From Symsagittifera roscoffensis (taxonomy: Eukaryota > Xenacoelomorpha > Acoela > Convolutidae), in NCBI RefSeq assembly GCF_963678635.1, contig NC_087062.1, forward strand, positions 7,678,193-7,742,192: a stretch of DNA of 64,000 nt, read 5' to 3'. The translations under genes and the position numbers were made by a program. Positions 52,004-63,440 of this stretch are shown here, piece by piece. A model generated the notes under the pieces. That model made no database searches and was not told the DNA's origin. It saw nothing but the letters and a program-made list of their open reading frames with translations. Position 1 is the stretch's first letter; each line of letters begins with the position of its first letter.

Positions 52004-54600
52004 TCTGTAAATTTCCATTGTAAATTGCAGCTAGTGTGCTATGATGAGGATTAATCACTCTTTTCTACGCAACAAATTCTTTCTTCACGTTTTTATTGTT
52101 TTTTCTGCGATTATTCAAAATATAGGGTTGAAAATATGTCACAATGCAAAATGAAACTGTCTAAAAAAAGGTTACCGGATCAAAATTTGAAAATTTGGTT
52201 TTCAAGGCGTAAAGTAGCCAGTATCTCATTACTAAATTCAAAGATTTCATGTTGTGAAACCATCCTTGCAAACAGCCCATGAAGTTTGAATTTATGGGCT
52301 CAAATTGGCTCGTTGGGAAGTTGATGCGCTCCATTTACTCTAAATAACAGACACAACAATCAGAAGAAGCTGATCCGGCGTCAAAAACAACTAAAAATAG
52401 TAATTTTGCGCCGATGATCGAAATAAGCCAATAAACTAACTGTCCCAGCACATGTTGAGGAAAACTGACAGTTCTGAGCTAGTCACAGGATCTTCATAGG
52501 GAGTTATGTTCTCTCCTAATGTCTCTTTTTTACAACAGAAACGATAATGTTTTACCTGACTTAGGAAATCGTTTCATTATTTTGTCTGTCGTTTTTCAAT
52601 GGTACAAAGAGTAAGTCTAGCTCATCAACTTCACAAGAAATCAATTTGAGCCTAAAAATTTAAATTTCATATGTGGTTTGCGAATATGTTTCCGCTGAAA
52701 GTGAAAGTGAATCCTTACCTTAACCCGGTTAAGAACACCTCTGAAATTCCTTTCAATATACTCGATAAGTAAGGCCTTGAAAAGGAAGTTTTCAATTTTG
52801 ATCCGGCCAGCTCTTTAGAAAAGTTTTTCCCACAATATGACAATTTTTTAACCTGATTTAAAAAATAATTGCAAAGAAAACGGCAAAATGTGCAGAAAAA
52901 TGGTTCATTTGCTCGTTGAAAGCGAAAAGGTGGAACTTTTATGTCTCGTGACTGGTATCAATTTAAAAACTCAATACAGACTCACTTTTAAAATGATTTC
53001 GTGGTTAACAAAAAAGTGCTATCATTTTGACGTTTAAAATTTATTTCAATTTGAGTAATTTTGAAAGTTTTCTTCAGCGCTGAATTTGAAGGTTTTGAGG
53101 ACAGTACAAAATTTTTTAATTAAATATAATTTTTTAAAATTTTCTTATTACAAATTATTATCCATTAAAAAATTTTAACAAGACGCAGAAGTCAATGACT
53201 TCCAGTTTTTTGCCAGTTCTGGCTTTTTTCCATAATAATTATTCAAAACGTGAAATTTTTTTGATGATGCCCTGCAAACGGTAGGTTTGTGTCACCATAC
53301 AAAAATCAATAAATTTTTATCATCAAATTAGGGGTAGAACATCAAAGGATTACACGCACAAACGAAACATTTGTTATAAGAGAAATTTTTGAGTATAGAT
53401 TCTAGAACAGGCATCACCATTCTTGTATCAAATTCTTTCCTCGGCAGACGTGAAAAATTGGAAGTCTCTTTGAGTTAGTTCTGTAACTTGCAAAATTACC
53501 GCACCTTTACTGCCTATGTCGGCCAATAATATTTTGACGCATTGCTTGAATCCTTTTTCATGACAAAAAGTAGGTATTTGGGGCAATTGGCGTCTACACA
53601 TGTATCATTGCCTTAGTTACGGTTCGATAAACTGAACTGAATGATGGCAGTTATGTTTCTCACTATGATTTTGTAAAATTTGACTATTGAGATAAACGTT
53701 TAAAGTTTTCGTAGATTTAGTTTTTGTAGTAAAAAAATTATGAACTAAGAAATGCGCAGTTAAAAATCTGTTCTACCTTTCTGATTTGCACGGCCAATTC
53801 TTCATCTCAAATTATTCAATTTTCAAATGAACTCAGCTAATGTTTCCAAAAAAATAACACACATAAGTCACAATGCTTATGGGAAAAGTCAACAAAAGTT
53901 TTTTTGTGCAGACTATTACCAGTTCGTTATAGTAGAGATTTTGAGTATATATTATAAAACAGACACCACTGTTCTCGTATCAAATTCTATCCTTGGCACT
54001 CTCGGCTGTTTTTCGTCAAAAGTTTTCGACTTTCAAGCTGAACATGTGAAACAAAGTTTTTTATACTATTTTAAATATGTTGATGCTTTTGTCGCAGTAA
54101 CAACAAGATATTTTGTCTGTATTTTTTTCTAGTGAAATTTCAAATTACCAATTCGGGATAAGTAATATTACTTTTCTGTCAACGGATAGCGCGTGAAGAG
54201 AATTACCCCGGCTCGGAAACTCAATCATTTTATTCCACTTGTGTTTGAGGTAAGTTGATTAATGCAAATAACTGATCTGGCTAACTATTCATCCCCACTA
54301 AAGTTCCTAAGACAGAATTGCCACTCCGATAACGAAGTCATTCAACTGATAAGCGTATGCGACTTTTTACCTTGCAACGAGTTCCCGCTTTTGCAATAGG
54401 TGGAAATAGTTAGCAAGATCTCAGATTATCTGTTTCTCGATTAACAAAATATGCAATTTGATCTTTACATTGCCTATGTACAGAAAATTTAGCAAAAATA
54501 GAAAAAAAAACTTCAAATAAAAACAACAATAGATTTTTATAGAAAAATCGTAAATTGAACGCTCTGCTTTTATGCGAGCACCCGGTGCTAGGGATTTTAG
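52004..54600. other. Putative globin intron / intergenic, no exon recognised
   Basis: Scanned for a globin second exon (a Leu/Phe start, helix C-E with a distal His) without success. A ~85-bp diverged duplication is present at 53371-53455 and 53925-54010 (TTTTGAGTATA...CATCACCATTCTTGTATCAAATTCT against ACACCACTGTTCTCGTATCAAATTCT). The ORF 53827-54132 runs across the second copy and matches no family. Confidence 0.4.
52696..52731. promoter_or_regulatory. 36-bp GAAAGTGAAAGTGAA motif, copy 2
   Basis: Base-for-base repeat of 50717-50752, in the same orientation, 1,979 bp downstream and inside the presumed first globin intron. The flanks differ immediately on both sides. Confidence 0.4.
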
Positions 54601-54610
54601 CATACGGGTT

Positions 54611-54950
54611 TTTTAGCAGACCAATCTCTGGCAGACTCAGAACGGTTATAAAATCAGATAGCTAACTTCAAACGCGGCATTGGCGATTAGCGACTGCTTG
54701 CCCTGCCGCGCTTCAGTTCAACACGAGTGTTATTGTGGGCGTAAACCTTTGTTTTACCGCTAATTTAGACTGTTGTTTTTGAAATTGATAGTTTTGTTGA
54801 CATATCATGAGATAATTGTCTTAATTGGGAACGCTTGGCCCCAGACTGAGTGTCTTTTTGAGTCTGTCAATCAATCATCCATCACTTTATTAAGTTGGTC
54901 TGCTAAAAGACTCATTTTTCACTTTTTTGATAAAAAGTTGGTCTGCTAAA
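54611..54950. repeat. Foldback element with TTTTAGCAGACCAA ends
   Basis: TTTTAGCAGACCAA at 54611-54624 is reverse-complemented at 54895-54908. A second TTGGTCTGCTAAA follows at 54938-54950. GAGCACCC occurs outside both ends (54568 and 54964 regions). Probably a small non-autonomous transposon with a duplicated end. No transposase. Confidence 0.55.
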
Positions 54951-55089
54951 CGATCGGTCTCCCGAGCACCCATGTTCTTTTTAAAACTCGAAATTGTTTC
55001 GTGCTGATTTGAGCAATCAGTTTATTGGGTCTAGGAATTTACACTACAGCAAATTACACGATCGAAAATTGACTGCTTTTAGACAATAA

Positions 55090-55480
55090 CTCTTTGAGAA
55101 TTTAGACAATAAGAACTGGGCTATGTTACACAAAACAACAAGACTGCTCGTATCAGGGCGAAGCCCTGAATGTTCCGACTACCTTTTAAGAAATATGGAG
55201 CAGCAATAACATAGACAAATAAATGTAACAAAATAGAATGAATTTTTTTTTCTAAAATTTGAAATTTTTTTTTGTGAAAATCATCCCCCCACACGCCATA
55301 TAAAGAACAAAAGGATAGATTTTGCTCCAATTAACAAATCAATTTTGGCAAATAAGCTTCTTTCAACCAATTTGGTACAATTTCTAAGACTGATTAAATC
55401 TTCACTTACGCGTTAATAGCGCGAAATATATCGCGCGTTAATTGTCCCAAATTGGCCAAAATGGCACTCTTTAAACCCCC
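55090..55480. repeat. Diverged dispersed repeat R, copy 1
   Basis: Shares GAATGTT..GACT.CCTTTTAA, a middle AT-rich stretch and GTTAATTGTCCCA..TTGGC...AAAC.CCCATAACTTT with 58470-58780. A near-palindrome GCGCGAAATATATCGCGCG lies at about 55421-55439. Non-coding. Confidence 0.5.
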
Positions 55481-55497
55481 ATAACTTTACAAAACCT

Positions 55498-55673
55498 GAT
55501 CATAGGTTAGTTATCTTTTCCAATTTAAGCTTGGGACAACAATACCTTTTGAATGATATAAAAAAATTCCGTCAAAAATGACTAGTTGAAAAGTCGAAAT
55601 TTGTCTGAAGAAAAAAACCCACCCCGAGCACAATTATTCCGTTACTTCCGTTACGAAAGTCGGAACAAAATTA
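55498..55673. repeat. Repeat shared with 14816-14938
   Basis: GATCATAGGTTAGTTATC, AATTTAAGCTTGGGACA and TTACGAAAGTCGGAACAAAA match the 14.8-kb copy, with an extra ~50 bp in the middle here. A dispersed repeat adjoining copy 1 of repeat R. Confidence 0.5.
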
Positions 55674-55679
55674 GTATGT

Positions 55680-57240
55680 TATCGCAACCGATCAACATTT
55701 CTGGTATAGTTTTTTATAAAACAAAACAGTACATTTTTGAAATGCAATAATTGCACAACTGTGATACTTATAACTTGATTTGCTAATGAAAAACCAGTGT
55801 TCAATCAATCAAAGTGTAAATCGAGTCTGTAAACGATTCTCACGCAATATGCACGCAAGTTATCGTCTAAGTTCAGTTACTTTCAAATCTACAAATTTGC
55901 TTGTCTTATAATTTTCTAAACCCACATTTTATCATGTTTCAGCTCAGCAGATTCGCTCAAAGTAAAAATTTAAAGGTTTTTTGAGTACCAATTAGTCATA
56001 AAAAGCCCTGCTTTAAATTAAACGCTCCTGGCTGGAGTTTCCTTTTGTTATGAATACAATTCTACCAAAGTTATTGCAAAATGAAGTCGATTTTGTATTC
56101 AAATGGGAGTGTATGTTCCCTAAACTACACAAAAGCAGTCATTTGTCTGAGAAAAAGTACCGGTTTCGTGTTTAACGGACCAATTATATGTAGAATTTTA
56201 GAATATTATTATGAAAGGCTACTTTTTCATATCAATTATTTTTAGCGATACTAATATAACGCCATATGGCGAAAGTGGGATATTTTTAACCAAGGGCAAA
56301 AATTCATTGAGAGTATTCAAAAAAAAACTTAAGTTTTCTGACTTCAAATTTTCATATGATTATAATTTTACTAAAATTGTGTATGTTTTTGCTTTGAAAA
56401 TAAGAGATTATAATCGATTACTAATTGATTAAAATAGATTTTTTTTACTATTTTAGTGAAACTGGGTGCGGGTATTTTATCTGTCGAATAAGTTATCTTC
56501 GAGAAACTCAGAAAAAAAGCTAAATGACATTTCGATATAGATATTTGTGTGCTGATCGATCTAATTTTGCCATTTAAATCAACCTCATTTTTTGAAGCAA
56601 GTCAGAATTTTATCAGAGTTTTTGTGGTCAGAACTTTATCAAAGTCCCAGCGAAACGTTAGGCATAAAAACAAACCAGTTCTACAATTAGCTCAGTAAGC
56701 TCACTGAGACATGGAAAGAACACATTTTATGCCCAGACGTTGAATTATGCTTGATATTTAATGGCGGTATGGCATTGCCAGTTGTTCACATAGGTCCATG
56801 GGAAAGCGTCCTTTCTATGTCACTTATTACCTGGAGGTTAAAGCATAATAACATTGACTTAATATACGCCTGACTTGGTACTATACTTCAGGTTTAAAAT
56901 GTCAACATAAGCTGTGCCACTATTTACGCACTTTTTGAACAAAATGAAACTTCTTTTCCTTCCTATTTCCTATCTAGTTCCTGCAAAAATAGTTCTTTTT
57001 GAAAGAAATAAGTGTTTTCGACCGTTTCGAATGTTGATTTTTTTTCTCTAAAAATAAACGGTATCCTGGAAATCTGAAGGAAAACCGATAAACAGAAGAT
57101 ATCAAATTCAATCAGTATTCAAATACGTTCCGCTGCAGCTCTTTTATGACCCTGCATATCGTACTTATGCTTATATTTTACAATTACATCCGAAAAATGC
57201 TTATCATTTATTCAAATTTTCTCAATGAAATGTGGTCAAT
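55680..57240. other. Intergenic, no gene seen
   Basis: The plus-strand ORF 56211-56432 begins with ATG and is moderately hydrophilic, but has no recognisable motif, no splice context and AT-rich codon use like its surroundings. I do not call it. Confidence 0.4.
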
Positions 57241-57244
57241 TTCA

Positions 57245-57345
57245 GAAGCGGATCTAAGTTTTTCTGGAGAGGGGGGGAGGGGCGAATTTTCAGAGCTATG
57301 AAAAACTTAATCGACTTTGTTATGTCGACCAAATTAATTCCCTGT
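57245..57345. mobile_element. hAT MITE fragment
   Basis: AGAAGCGGATCTAAGTTTTTCT followed by GAGGGGGGGAGGGG, and TATGTCGACC near 57321, resembles the left part of the MITE at 7605-8004. The other end was not found, so this is a fragment. Confidence 0.5.
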
Positions 57346-57429
57346 CCAACTTCTGAATCTGCCGCTGGTCAAAGCTCTTCTAACGTTCCAAAAACCCCTA
57401 CATCAACTTCACGGTGTTATCGTTGAATT

Positions 57430-60115
57430 CATGTTTAACTATTAAATGTCAATGAACGTAGTGAAGGCACATATATGTCGAGTTGATTTGTTTCCAGGGA
57501 AAAGTCTTAAAATTCGGTCACACCGAACTTAATCTTTTGTGGTTTGCCGTTTGATTTAATTGTTAGTTCAATTCAAATTCATTTGCTGAATGGAAAACCA
57601 ATTGTTATGTCCGATTACGAACGCGAAAATGGCACAAAAAACGTGAACGAATTCTAGTTTCGAAATTGGTTTTTAATGTTGAGAGTTCCCAGCGGAATAA
57701 AAAATGTAAATTATTGATCCAGTTTTCTCATATTAAGTTAGTTTAATCAAAACGTGTCAGCGATTATTAATTCCTGGAAATCAGAGCGCTTTAGCGTCTT
57801 TTTTAAGTTTTAAATTCGAAGACCGTTGTTTTTCCTGTTTTGTTCTTTTTTTTTCAGATTTTTTTCTGCTTCCTTTGGTTCATTAACACTTCCAACAGTT
57901 CTGTAGTTTCATTTTGGGTACATAAGTCATATTACTGCTTCTTAATTGTATTTGGTGCGATGCTTGAAATAGATTGTAGATAAAAGCGATTATGAAATGC
58001 AGGAGGTATATTCAAAATATGAAAACTAAAAAAAAAACAGCTCGAATATGGTTAGTTGCAATGGAACAGACTCCAAACTTTTGACAATGCGTTTAATCTA
58101 AAAATTGTTTGCTCTCATGTAAAATTGGAGTAATTATGTAAAAATAATTTACTAATTTTGCTAATTTTGTCGCGAATTAATGCTTCGAACGCGTGGAAAA
58201 ATCACAGAACTTTCTAACCTACTCCACCCAAAATATACCAACAGTGCAAGTTTTCTGAAATTATTGATTGCTGAATTTATTTTAGTCATTTTAACTAATC
58301 AAAACCGAGTTTTTTATTTTCTGCTTTCAAAGTTTAAAATTTGTTAATTTGATCGGAATGAGTAAGAAGACCCCAAAATGCACCGTGGATAGTGTTATGA
58401 TCAACAACCAAATTTTACGCCTTGCTAAAACTCGGAGGTCTGACAAACTTTTTGTTTGGAAAGAAAATAGCTCATAATTATCAAGGCCAAGCATTGAATG
58501 TTGGGACTGCCTTTTAACGTCTATGGATGTTTGTTCTTTTTATTGAGAGTTTTCAAAATAACTATCCCACACAACCCATCTAAATTACAAAATTATATAA
58601 TATTTTGTTAGCAGTATCGCAACCATTAAAACATATTGTATGCATCACTTCAATTTAAAATGAATTTTGAATCGGGTAATTTTGTTTCTTAATGGTTATA
58701 GAAGAAAGTATAATGCGCATTAGTTGTCCCAGGTTGGCTATCTTCAAACTCCCATAACTTTCAAAAGTCTGAACAGAAACTGAATCGGTGTAACAAAAAT
58801 ATACAAAAAGTTTTCTCGATTTTTGACTCCTTTCTGCCTAAATCAAGAAAGTCATCAAATTCATTGTTAAGGTGAAGTAATTATTTACATTCTTAAATCA
58901 TTGTAGTCAACAGCTTTTGATATTTAGATCTAAAATTGTTTCTTTAAGTTTCTAGCTATTTGCTTTTCTTAAAATATATATTGAAATTAAAAGACCTTTT
59001 TCTGCTGTTTTGTCGACATTCGAGTAGCTGCACCAACAATATTTGTTTCTTTGGCTAGATAGCTCAGTTACTCATTACGGGTGGATTGGTCTTTCGATCC
59101 AAAAAGTACGTTCAAAAAATTTGTTTGCGATCAGGCAAAAATTCGGCGAATGTCAAGGAGACGAGTCTGAGCTAGATAGTGAACTTAATAACGAGCAAAA
59201 CAAACAAAATTAAGGCATTTTGGCTAGTAATTTAACAAACTAAGCGGTAAAAGAAAAATTGGTTCACAATTTGCTCGCCCTCAAATTGAAAGTAAAAAAT
59301 TCGGCTGATAATTTTCTTGTAATCGTGTGCCTTGCTTATGCTTTGTTTGCTTTACTGACTCCCATAATTGCCTATTAAATTCCCTGTCTGGATCAGACCC
59401 GTCTCCCTGTAATTCAATAAAATTTCATTACACTGTGACAACGGTGAAAACTTTCTAAAAAAATAAATGAAAAGGTGATACAAAGTAATGAGCATTTGAA
59501 TTTTATTCAAAAGACAGTGAAGACTAAAAATAGCTGATTATAAATTTTTACCACAGAAAATATAATAACTTTATTGATGAAAAAAATTCTTTCCTGTTTT
59601 TTTTTAGAATTTAATATCACTTTTATTTAAAGAACACAATGATGGTAGATTATCAATGGACTGCTCAATTCTGACTAATCTATCCTCATTGTGTCTGTAT
59701 AAGTTGATTGATGAATTTGATCTTTTTCTTGCTCGACCGCGTTATCACTTGACCGGAACAAAGTATAGATTGGTATAGATTAGCTTCAATCTTTGGGTTT
59801 CTGAGTCTCTTCTAACATTCCAAATAAAATTAGATATCATTTAGGATGATAAATTGACAAAAAGTAGCCTGTATACAGAACGTTTCAACTTATTGTTTCT
59901 CAAACTGCGTTTCGTAAAATAATCAGTAGAACATATTATGTGGCTGATAATGAGTGTACTACCCTGAAATGCATGCAAAAAGGGTTCCTTCTTTTTGTCA
60001 AAATAATTGCGAATTTTCTTATCTTCTTAGTCTTCATAAAGAGTCTCATTTTAATGCCATTCAAAATCATTCAGCTATTTTTCGGATATGACTTAGTGCT
60101 GGTTGCCTAAACATT
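57430..60115. other. Intergenic with repeat R copy 2
   Basis: Positions 58470-58780 are the diverged partner of 55090-55480. Otherwise no gene or repeat is supported. A GCTAGATAGCTCAGTTACTC stretch at about 59056 resembles a tRNA A box, followed by TTTCGATCC, but no cloverleaf folds by eye. Confidence 0.4.
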
Positions 60116-60123
60116 AATCAGAC

Positions 60124-60451
60124 CAGGGGCGGATTTAGGGAGGCGGCAGGGGGGCGGACGCCCCCTCTCCCTCAGGGATTCGACCCCCTGCCAACCCAAA
60201 GGGTCCCCCCTTTGATACTTTTTAAGAAATCAATTTTTGGCCGACCGACCCTAAAATTTTTCTTAGGGCGCCTTTGGCGCCAATATATACTAACTTTGAG
60301 GGGGAGCGCGCGCCAAAAAAACGCAATTTTTTATTTCAAAATTTTACAAAAAGTGCCCAAAAACGTCTTTTACTGCTTTAGGAGAGCTCGGAAAATAAAT
60401 TTGGTCGACCTAAAAAAAAATGTCGTCAAAATTTTCTTAGATCCGCCCATG
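60124..60451. mobile_element. Complete hAT-type MITE, 328 bp
   Basis: The terminal inverted repeats CAGGGGCGGATTTAGG and CTTAGATCCGCCCATG are flanked by a perfect 8-bp target duplication AATCAGAC (60116-60123 and 60452-60459). Eight-base duplications and CA...TG ends are characteristic of hAT transposons. Internal G-rich, GGGTCCCC and GTCGACC stretches match 7605-8004 in opposite orientation. It encodes no transposase, so it would have moved using one supplied elsewhere in the genome. The ORF 60212-60556 crosses its end and is not a gene. Confidence 0.9.
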
Positions 60452-60867
60452 AATCAGACTATTTTTTTCCATATATTTTTTCCTATTTTGAACTCCTATT
60501 TTGATTTGAACTTTTATTTTGAACTCCGTCAAACCGCCTGCCTCTCCGATACTTAACTGAAGAATATAAAAATAATTTGACATTTGGCGCTTCAATAAAT
60601 TCAACAGTGCTTTGAGTTTTGCCACGAAGATGGATATTATAAATGCCATTTTGAGCATGTGAAGCAGTTACCAGACACAAGTATAATTTTCAAATCCCTC
60701 GAGAAATTTATCATGAGGGCATATGGCGAATAACACTAAGCAGGATCTTCAACTATCGCCCTTATAGGAGCTCGGATTAAATTTCCACTTCCTAAAAAGA
60801 CTAATTCAGAGGCAAAGAAGCATAATTAAAGCTCGAACCGATTAACGAGAACACATGCTGCTATAGG

Positions 60868-60893
60868 TGGGGAGGGGCGGGGGGGGGGGGGGC
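60868..60893. repeat. G-rich tract
   Basis: GGGGAGGGGCGG followed by a run of about 14 G. Isolated in AT-rich DNA. It could form a G-quadruplex and may be a MITE relic. Confidence 0.7.
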
Positions 60894-60899
60894 ATTCAA

Positions 60900-61500
60900 A
60901 GCAATGTTTCTTTTCCAGTTACGTAATTTTTTTAATATAAACCCGTATTTGATTGGTCAGTTAAACTGGTTGGCGTCATCCAACTTCCGAATTAAGTAGA
61001 GAATGTTTTGCCAGTTGTGACCGATTTTTTCTTGACCGTACTTCAAAGATATTGGTATACTTTGAGTTCAACAGAAAAAGATTTTCCTTAAGATTAGCTT
61101 TTGTAAGAAAAAGCAGGTATTTGAAATTAACTTGTGTGAAATAATTAAATGCACGCTTTATTTTCATTTTATAGATAGAAAAATTATTCGTATCGCTGTT
61201 ATTGGTGTCAATGGCTTGCTACTAGACGCAAATTTGTCAAATAGTACTTAAGGCGTGCAAATATATACCATTAAAATTACCATGACTATTAATTTTTAAA
61301 GGCTATTTTAGACAGCATAAATGGGGTCATTGACATATAAACATAGGTCAATGACAGCATAAACATTCAGGTCCTCTCCCTGAAGCTATTAGGGTTTCTT
61401 TATTCTAGGATGTATAGAATGCTTGTAGTGACAGAGGAAATTTGTTTCTCAAAGCTGAAAAAGCGACAAAAGATTCCATGTCACTTAGCATACTACCCGG
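60900..61500. other. Intergenic, no gene seen
   Basis: A GACAGCATAAA phrase with GGTCAATGACA repeats two to three times at 61311-61370. No coding feature. Confidence 0.4.
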
Positions 61501-61918
61501 GGTAAGGTCTATGACTCATGTTCAGACTTTGGCGCCATGTATTTAGCAAGTCCAGGTTTTTTCGCGACCGAGTTTAGGCATTTCCTGGCCCTTTTTGACC
61601 AAAATGATCTATGATCTGTCGCAACTTTTGCGACCGACACGGAGATGGCTTGACCAATTTTTTGCTACCCATGTTTTTTATGTCAAGACCTTCGCGGCCA
61701 AGATTTGCCATTTCCTGATTTTGGCGGACTAAAAAATTTCAGCCGTGCCTTTCGCGACCAAACTCAACCATTTCCAGACATTCGCGGCTCGGTAACGGCA
61801 CGGCTTTCGTGACCAAAGTATAGACGACGCGACCCAAAAAAAAGCTTCTAGCAGTTTTTGCGACCGATGTGGAGCGACTTAAAAACTTCTCGCTATTTTC
61901 GCGACCAAGGCGAAGACG
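61500..61918. repeat. Diverged forerunner of the 65-bp minisatellite
   Basis: Words such as TTCGCGACCGA, TTCGCGGCCAAGAT, GGCACGGCTTTCGTGACCAAAG and CGCGACCAAACTC recur irregularly. They match the 65-bp unit in pieces but the period is lost, as expected for the decayed edge of an array. Confidence 0.6.
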
Positions 61919-62597
61919 GCGCGGCTTTCGTGACCAAGATGGAGACGAAACTTCTCGCAACTTTCATGACCGAGCCGCGGATGGCGCGGCTTTCGTGACC
62001 AAGATGGAGACGAAACTTCTCGCAACTTTCATGACCGAGCCGCATATGGCGCGGCTTTCGTGACCAAGATGGAGCCGAAACTTCTCGCAATTTTCATGAC
62101 CGAGCCGCATATGGCGCGGCTTTCGTGACCAAGATGGAGACAAAACTTCTCGCAACTTTCATGACCGAGCCGCGGATGGCGCGGCTTTCGTGACCAAGAT
62201 GGAGACGAAACTTCTCGCAACTTTCATGACCGAGCCGCATATGGCGCCGCTTTCGTGACCAAGATGGAGACGAAACTTCTCGCAACTTTCATGACCGAGC
62301 CGCATATGGCGCGGCTTTCGTGACCAAGATGGAGACGAAACTTCTCGCAACTTTCATGACCCAGCCGCGGATGGCGCGGCTTTCGTAACCAAGATGGAGA
62401 CGAAACTTCTCGCAACTTTCATGACCGAGCCGCATATGGCGCCGCTTTCGTGACCAAGATGGAGACGAAACTTCTCGCAACTTTCATGACCGAGCCGCAT
62501 ATGGCGCGACTTTCGTGACCAAGATGGAGACGAAACTTCTCGCAACTTTCATGACCGAGCCGCGGATGGCGCGGCTTTCGTGACCAAGATGGAGACC
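61919..62597. repeat. 65-bp minisatellite with a 195-bp higher-order unit
   Basis: GCGCGGCTTTCGTGACCAAG starts units at 61919, 61984, 62049, 62114, 62179, 62244, 62309, 62374, 62439, 62504 and 62569: ten full units and one partial, all exactly 65 bp. The four bases after GAGCCGC alternate as GGAT, ATAT, ATAT in strict threes from 61984 to 62569, with GCCGC or GCGGC also tied to position, so the array grew by copying trimers. It is much richer in GC than its surroundings. The staggered 63-codon antisense ORFs come from the period and are not genes. Confidence 0.92.
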
Positions 62598-62599
62598 GC

Positions 62600-63320
62600 G
62601 CGACCGAAACTTTTATTCACATTTTTCGCGGCCAAAGTGGAGATGGCGTGACTGTCGCGGCCACAATGAAGACCGAGTTCGAAGCAGCGCAAATTTTAAA
62701 GTCTGGACCTCGATCTGGGTTTTCGCTTTAGGCTTTTTTCTGAAATCAAATAGCTAAAGTGTAGCTATTTGTACTTTTTAGTTTTTTTCTAATGTAAGTT
62801 ATGCTTACAGTTTTTGAGCTATGACAGCTGAATTGGACTAATGCTTGTTTTTCACTACTCCGCATTGGAACTATTTAAGCACTAATGTTTTAATCATTTC
62901 CGCAGAATTTTGATAAATAAAAACGTCTCGATGATCATTTGTAGGTAACTTGTCAGAAATATTGGGATTACTTGGAATACCTGGCGAGAAGAGCTTTTCC
63001 ATAAATTATTTTCAGCTACGGATTGCTTTTAGCAATTTGCTCTTAAATGAATATCAATTTGTTTACTTTAATCATTTTGAATTTATCTATCATTTGAAAC
63101 AGTTTCCATTCGAATGGTTTCCACTTATCTGTCTGAACTTTAAATCCGCATCTTCGTTTCAAGTTTAATCAGTTTTATCTTCCTTTCTTTTCCAACTCTA
63201 CTTAATTTGACTTTCTTCTTAAATTTCAGCAAAATGCGTACAATGCAATCAATTAGTGGCATTGGCACTAATATAAATTCATATAGGCAAATATAAGTGT
63301 GAGGAATAATATGTTTGGGA
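62600..63320. other. Intergenic, no gene seen
   Basis: After a few degenerate minisatellite words (to about 62690) the sequence is ordinary AT-rich DNA. The 62950-63168 ORF starts at a non-ATG codon and has no recognisable motif. Confidence 0.4.
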
Positions 63321-63322
63321 AG

Positions 63323-63440
63323 CTTTTTTATATTCAGACCATCTTTTAAAAGAGGGTTTTGGTTATTCAGTGAACCTAGGATCTAAGCGTTTAATCGCCA
63401 CTCCACAATTTTCTATCAGAAAGTGGTCTGAATAAAAAAC
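63323..63440. repeat. Small foldback element
   Basis: TTTTTTATATTCAGACCAT near 63325-63342 pairs with AAGTGGTCTGAATAAAAAAC at 63421-63440, allowing a 2-base gap. A loop of about 80 bp. MITE-like, with no target duplication established. Confidence 0.5.

Noticed and set aside
53827-54132. 101-codon ATG ORF downstream of the globin exon, considered as globin exon 2
   Set aside because: No helix C-E pattern, no haem-binding His spacing, no splice acceptor in the right phase, and it overlaps a diverged duplication.
59050-59105. tRNA-like A box and T-loop (GATAGCTCAGTTACTC ... TTTCGATCC)
   Set aside because: No acceptor or anticodon stem can be paired by eye and the B box is poor. At most a tRNA-derived relic.
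61739-62545. A ladder of 63-65-residue antisense ORFs resembling a repeated protein
   Set aside because: They are spaced exactly one 65-bp minisatellite unit apart, stop at the same place in each unit and shift frame from unit to unit, so they are a by-product of the tandem repeat.
61919-62597. CRISPR-like regular array
   Set aside because: The whole 65-bp unit is conserved with no variable spacers, and the context is an animal genome. It is a minisatellite.
62950-63168. 72-codon ORF near the right end, considered as a coding exon
   Set aside because: Non-ATG start, hydrophobic AT-driven composition, no splice signals or motif.
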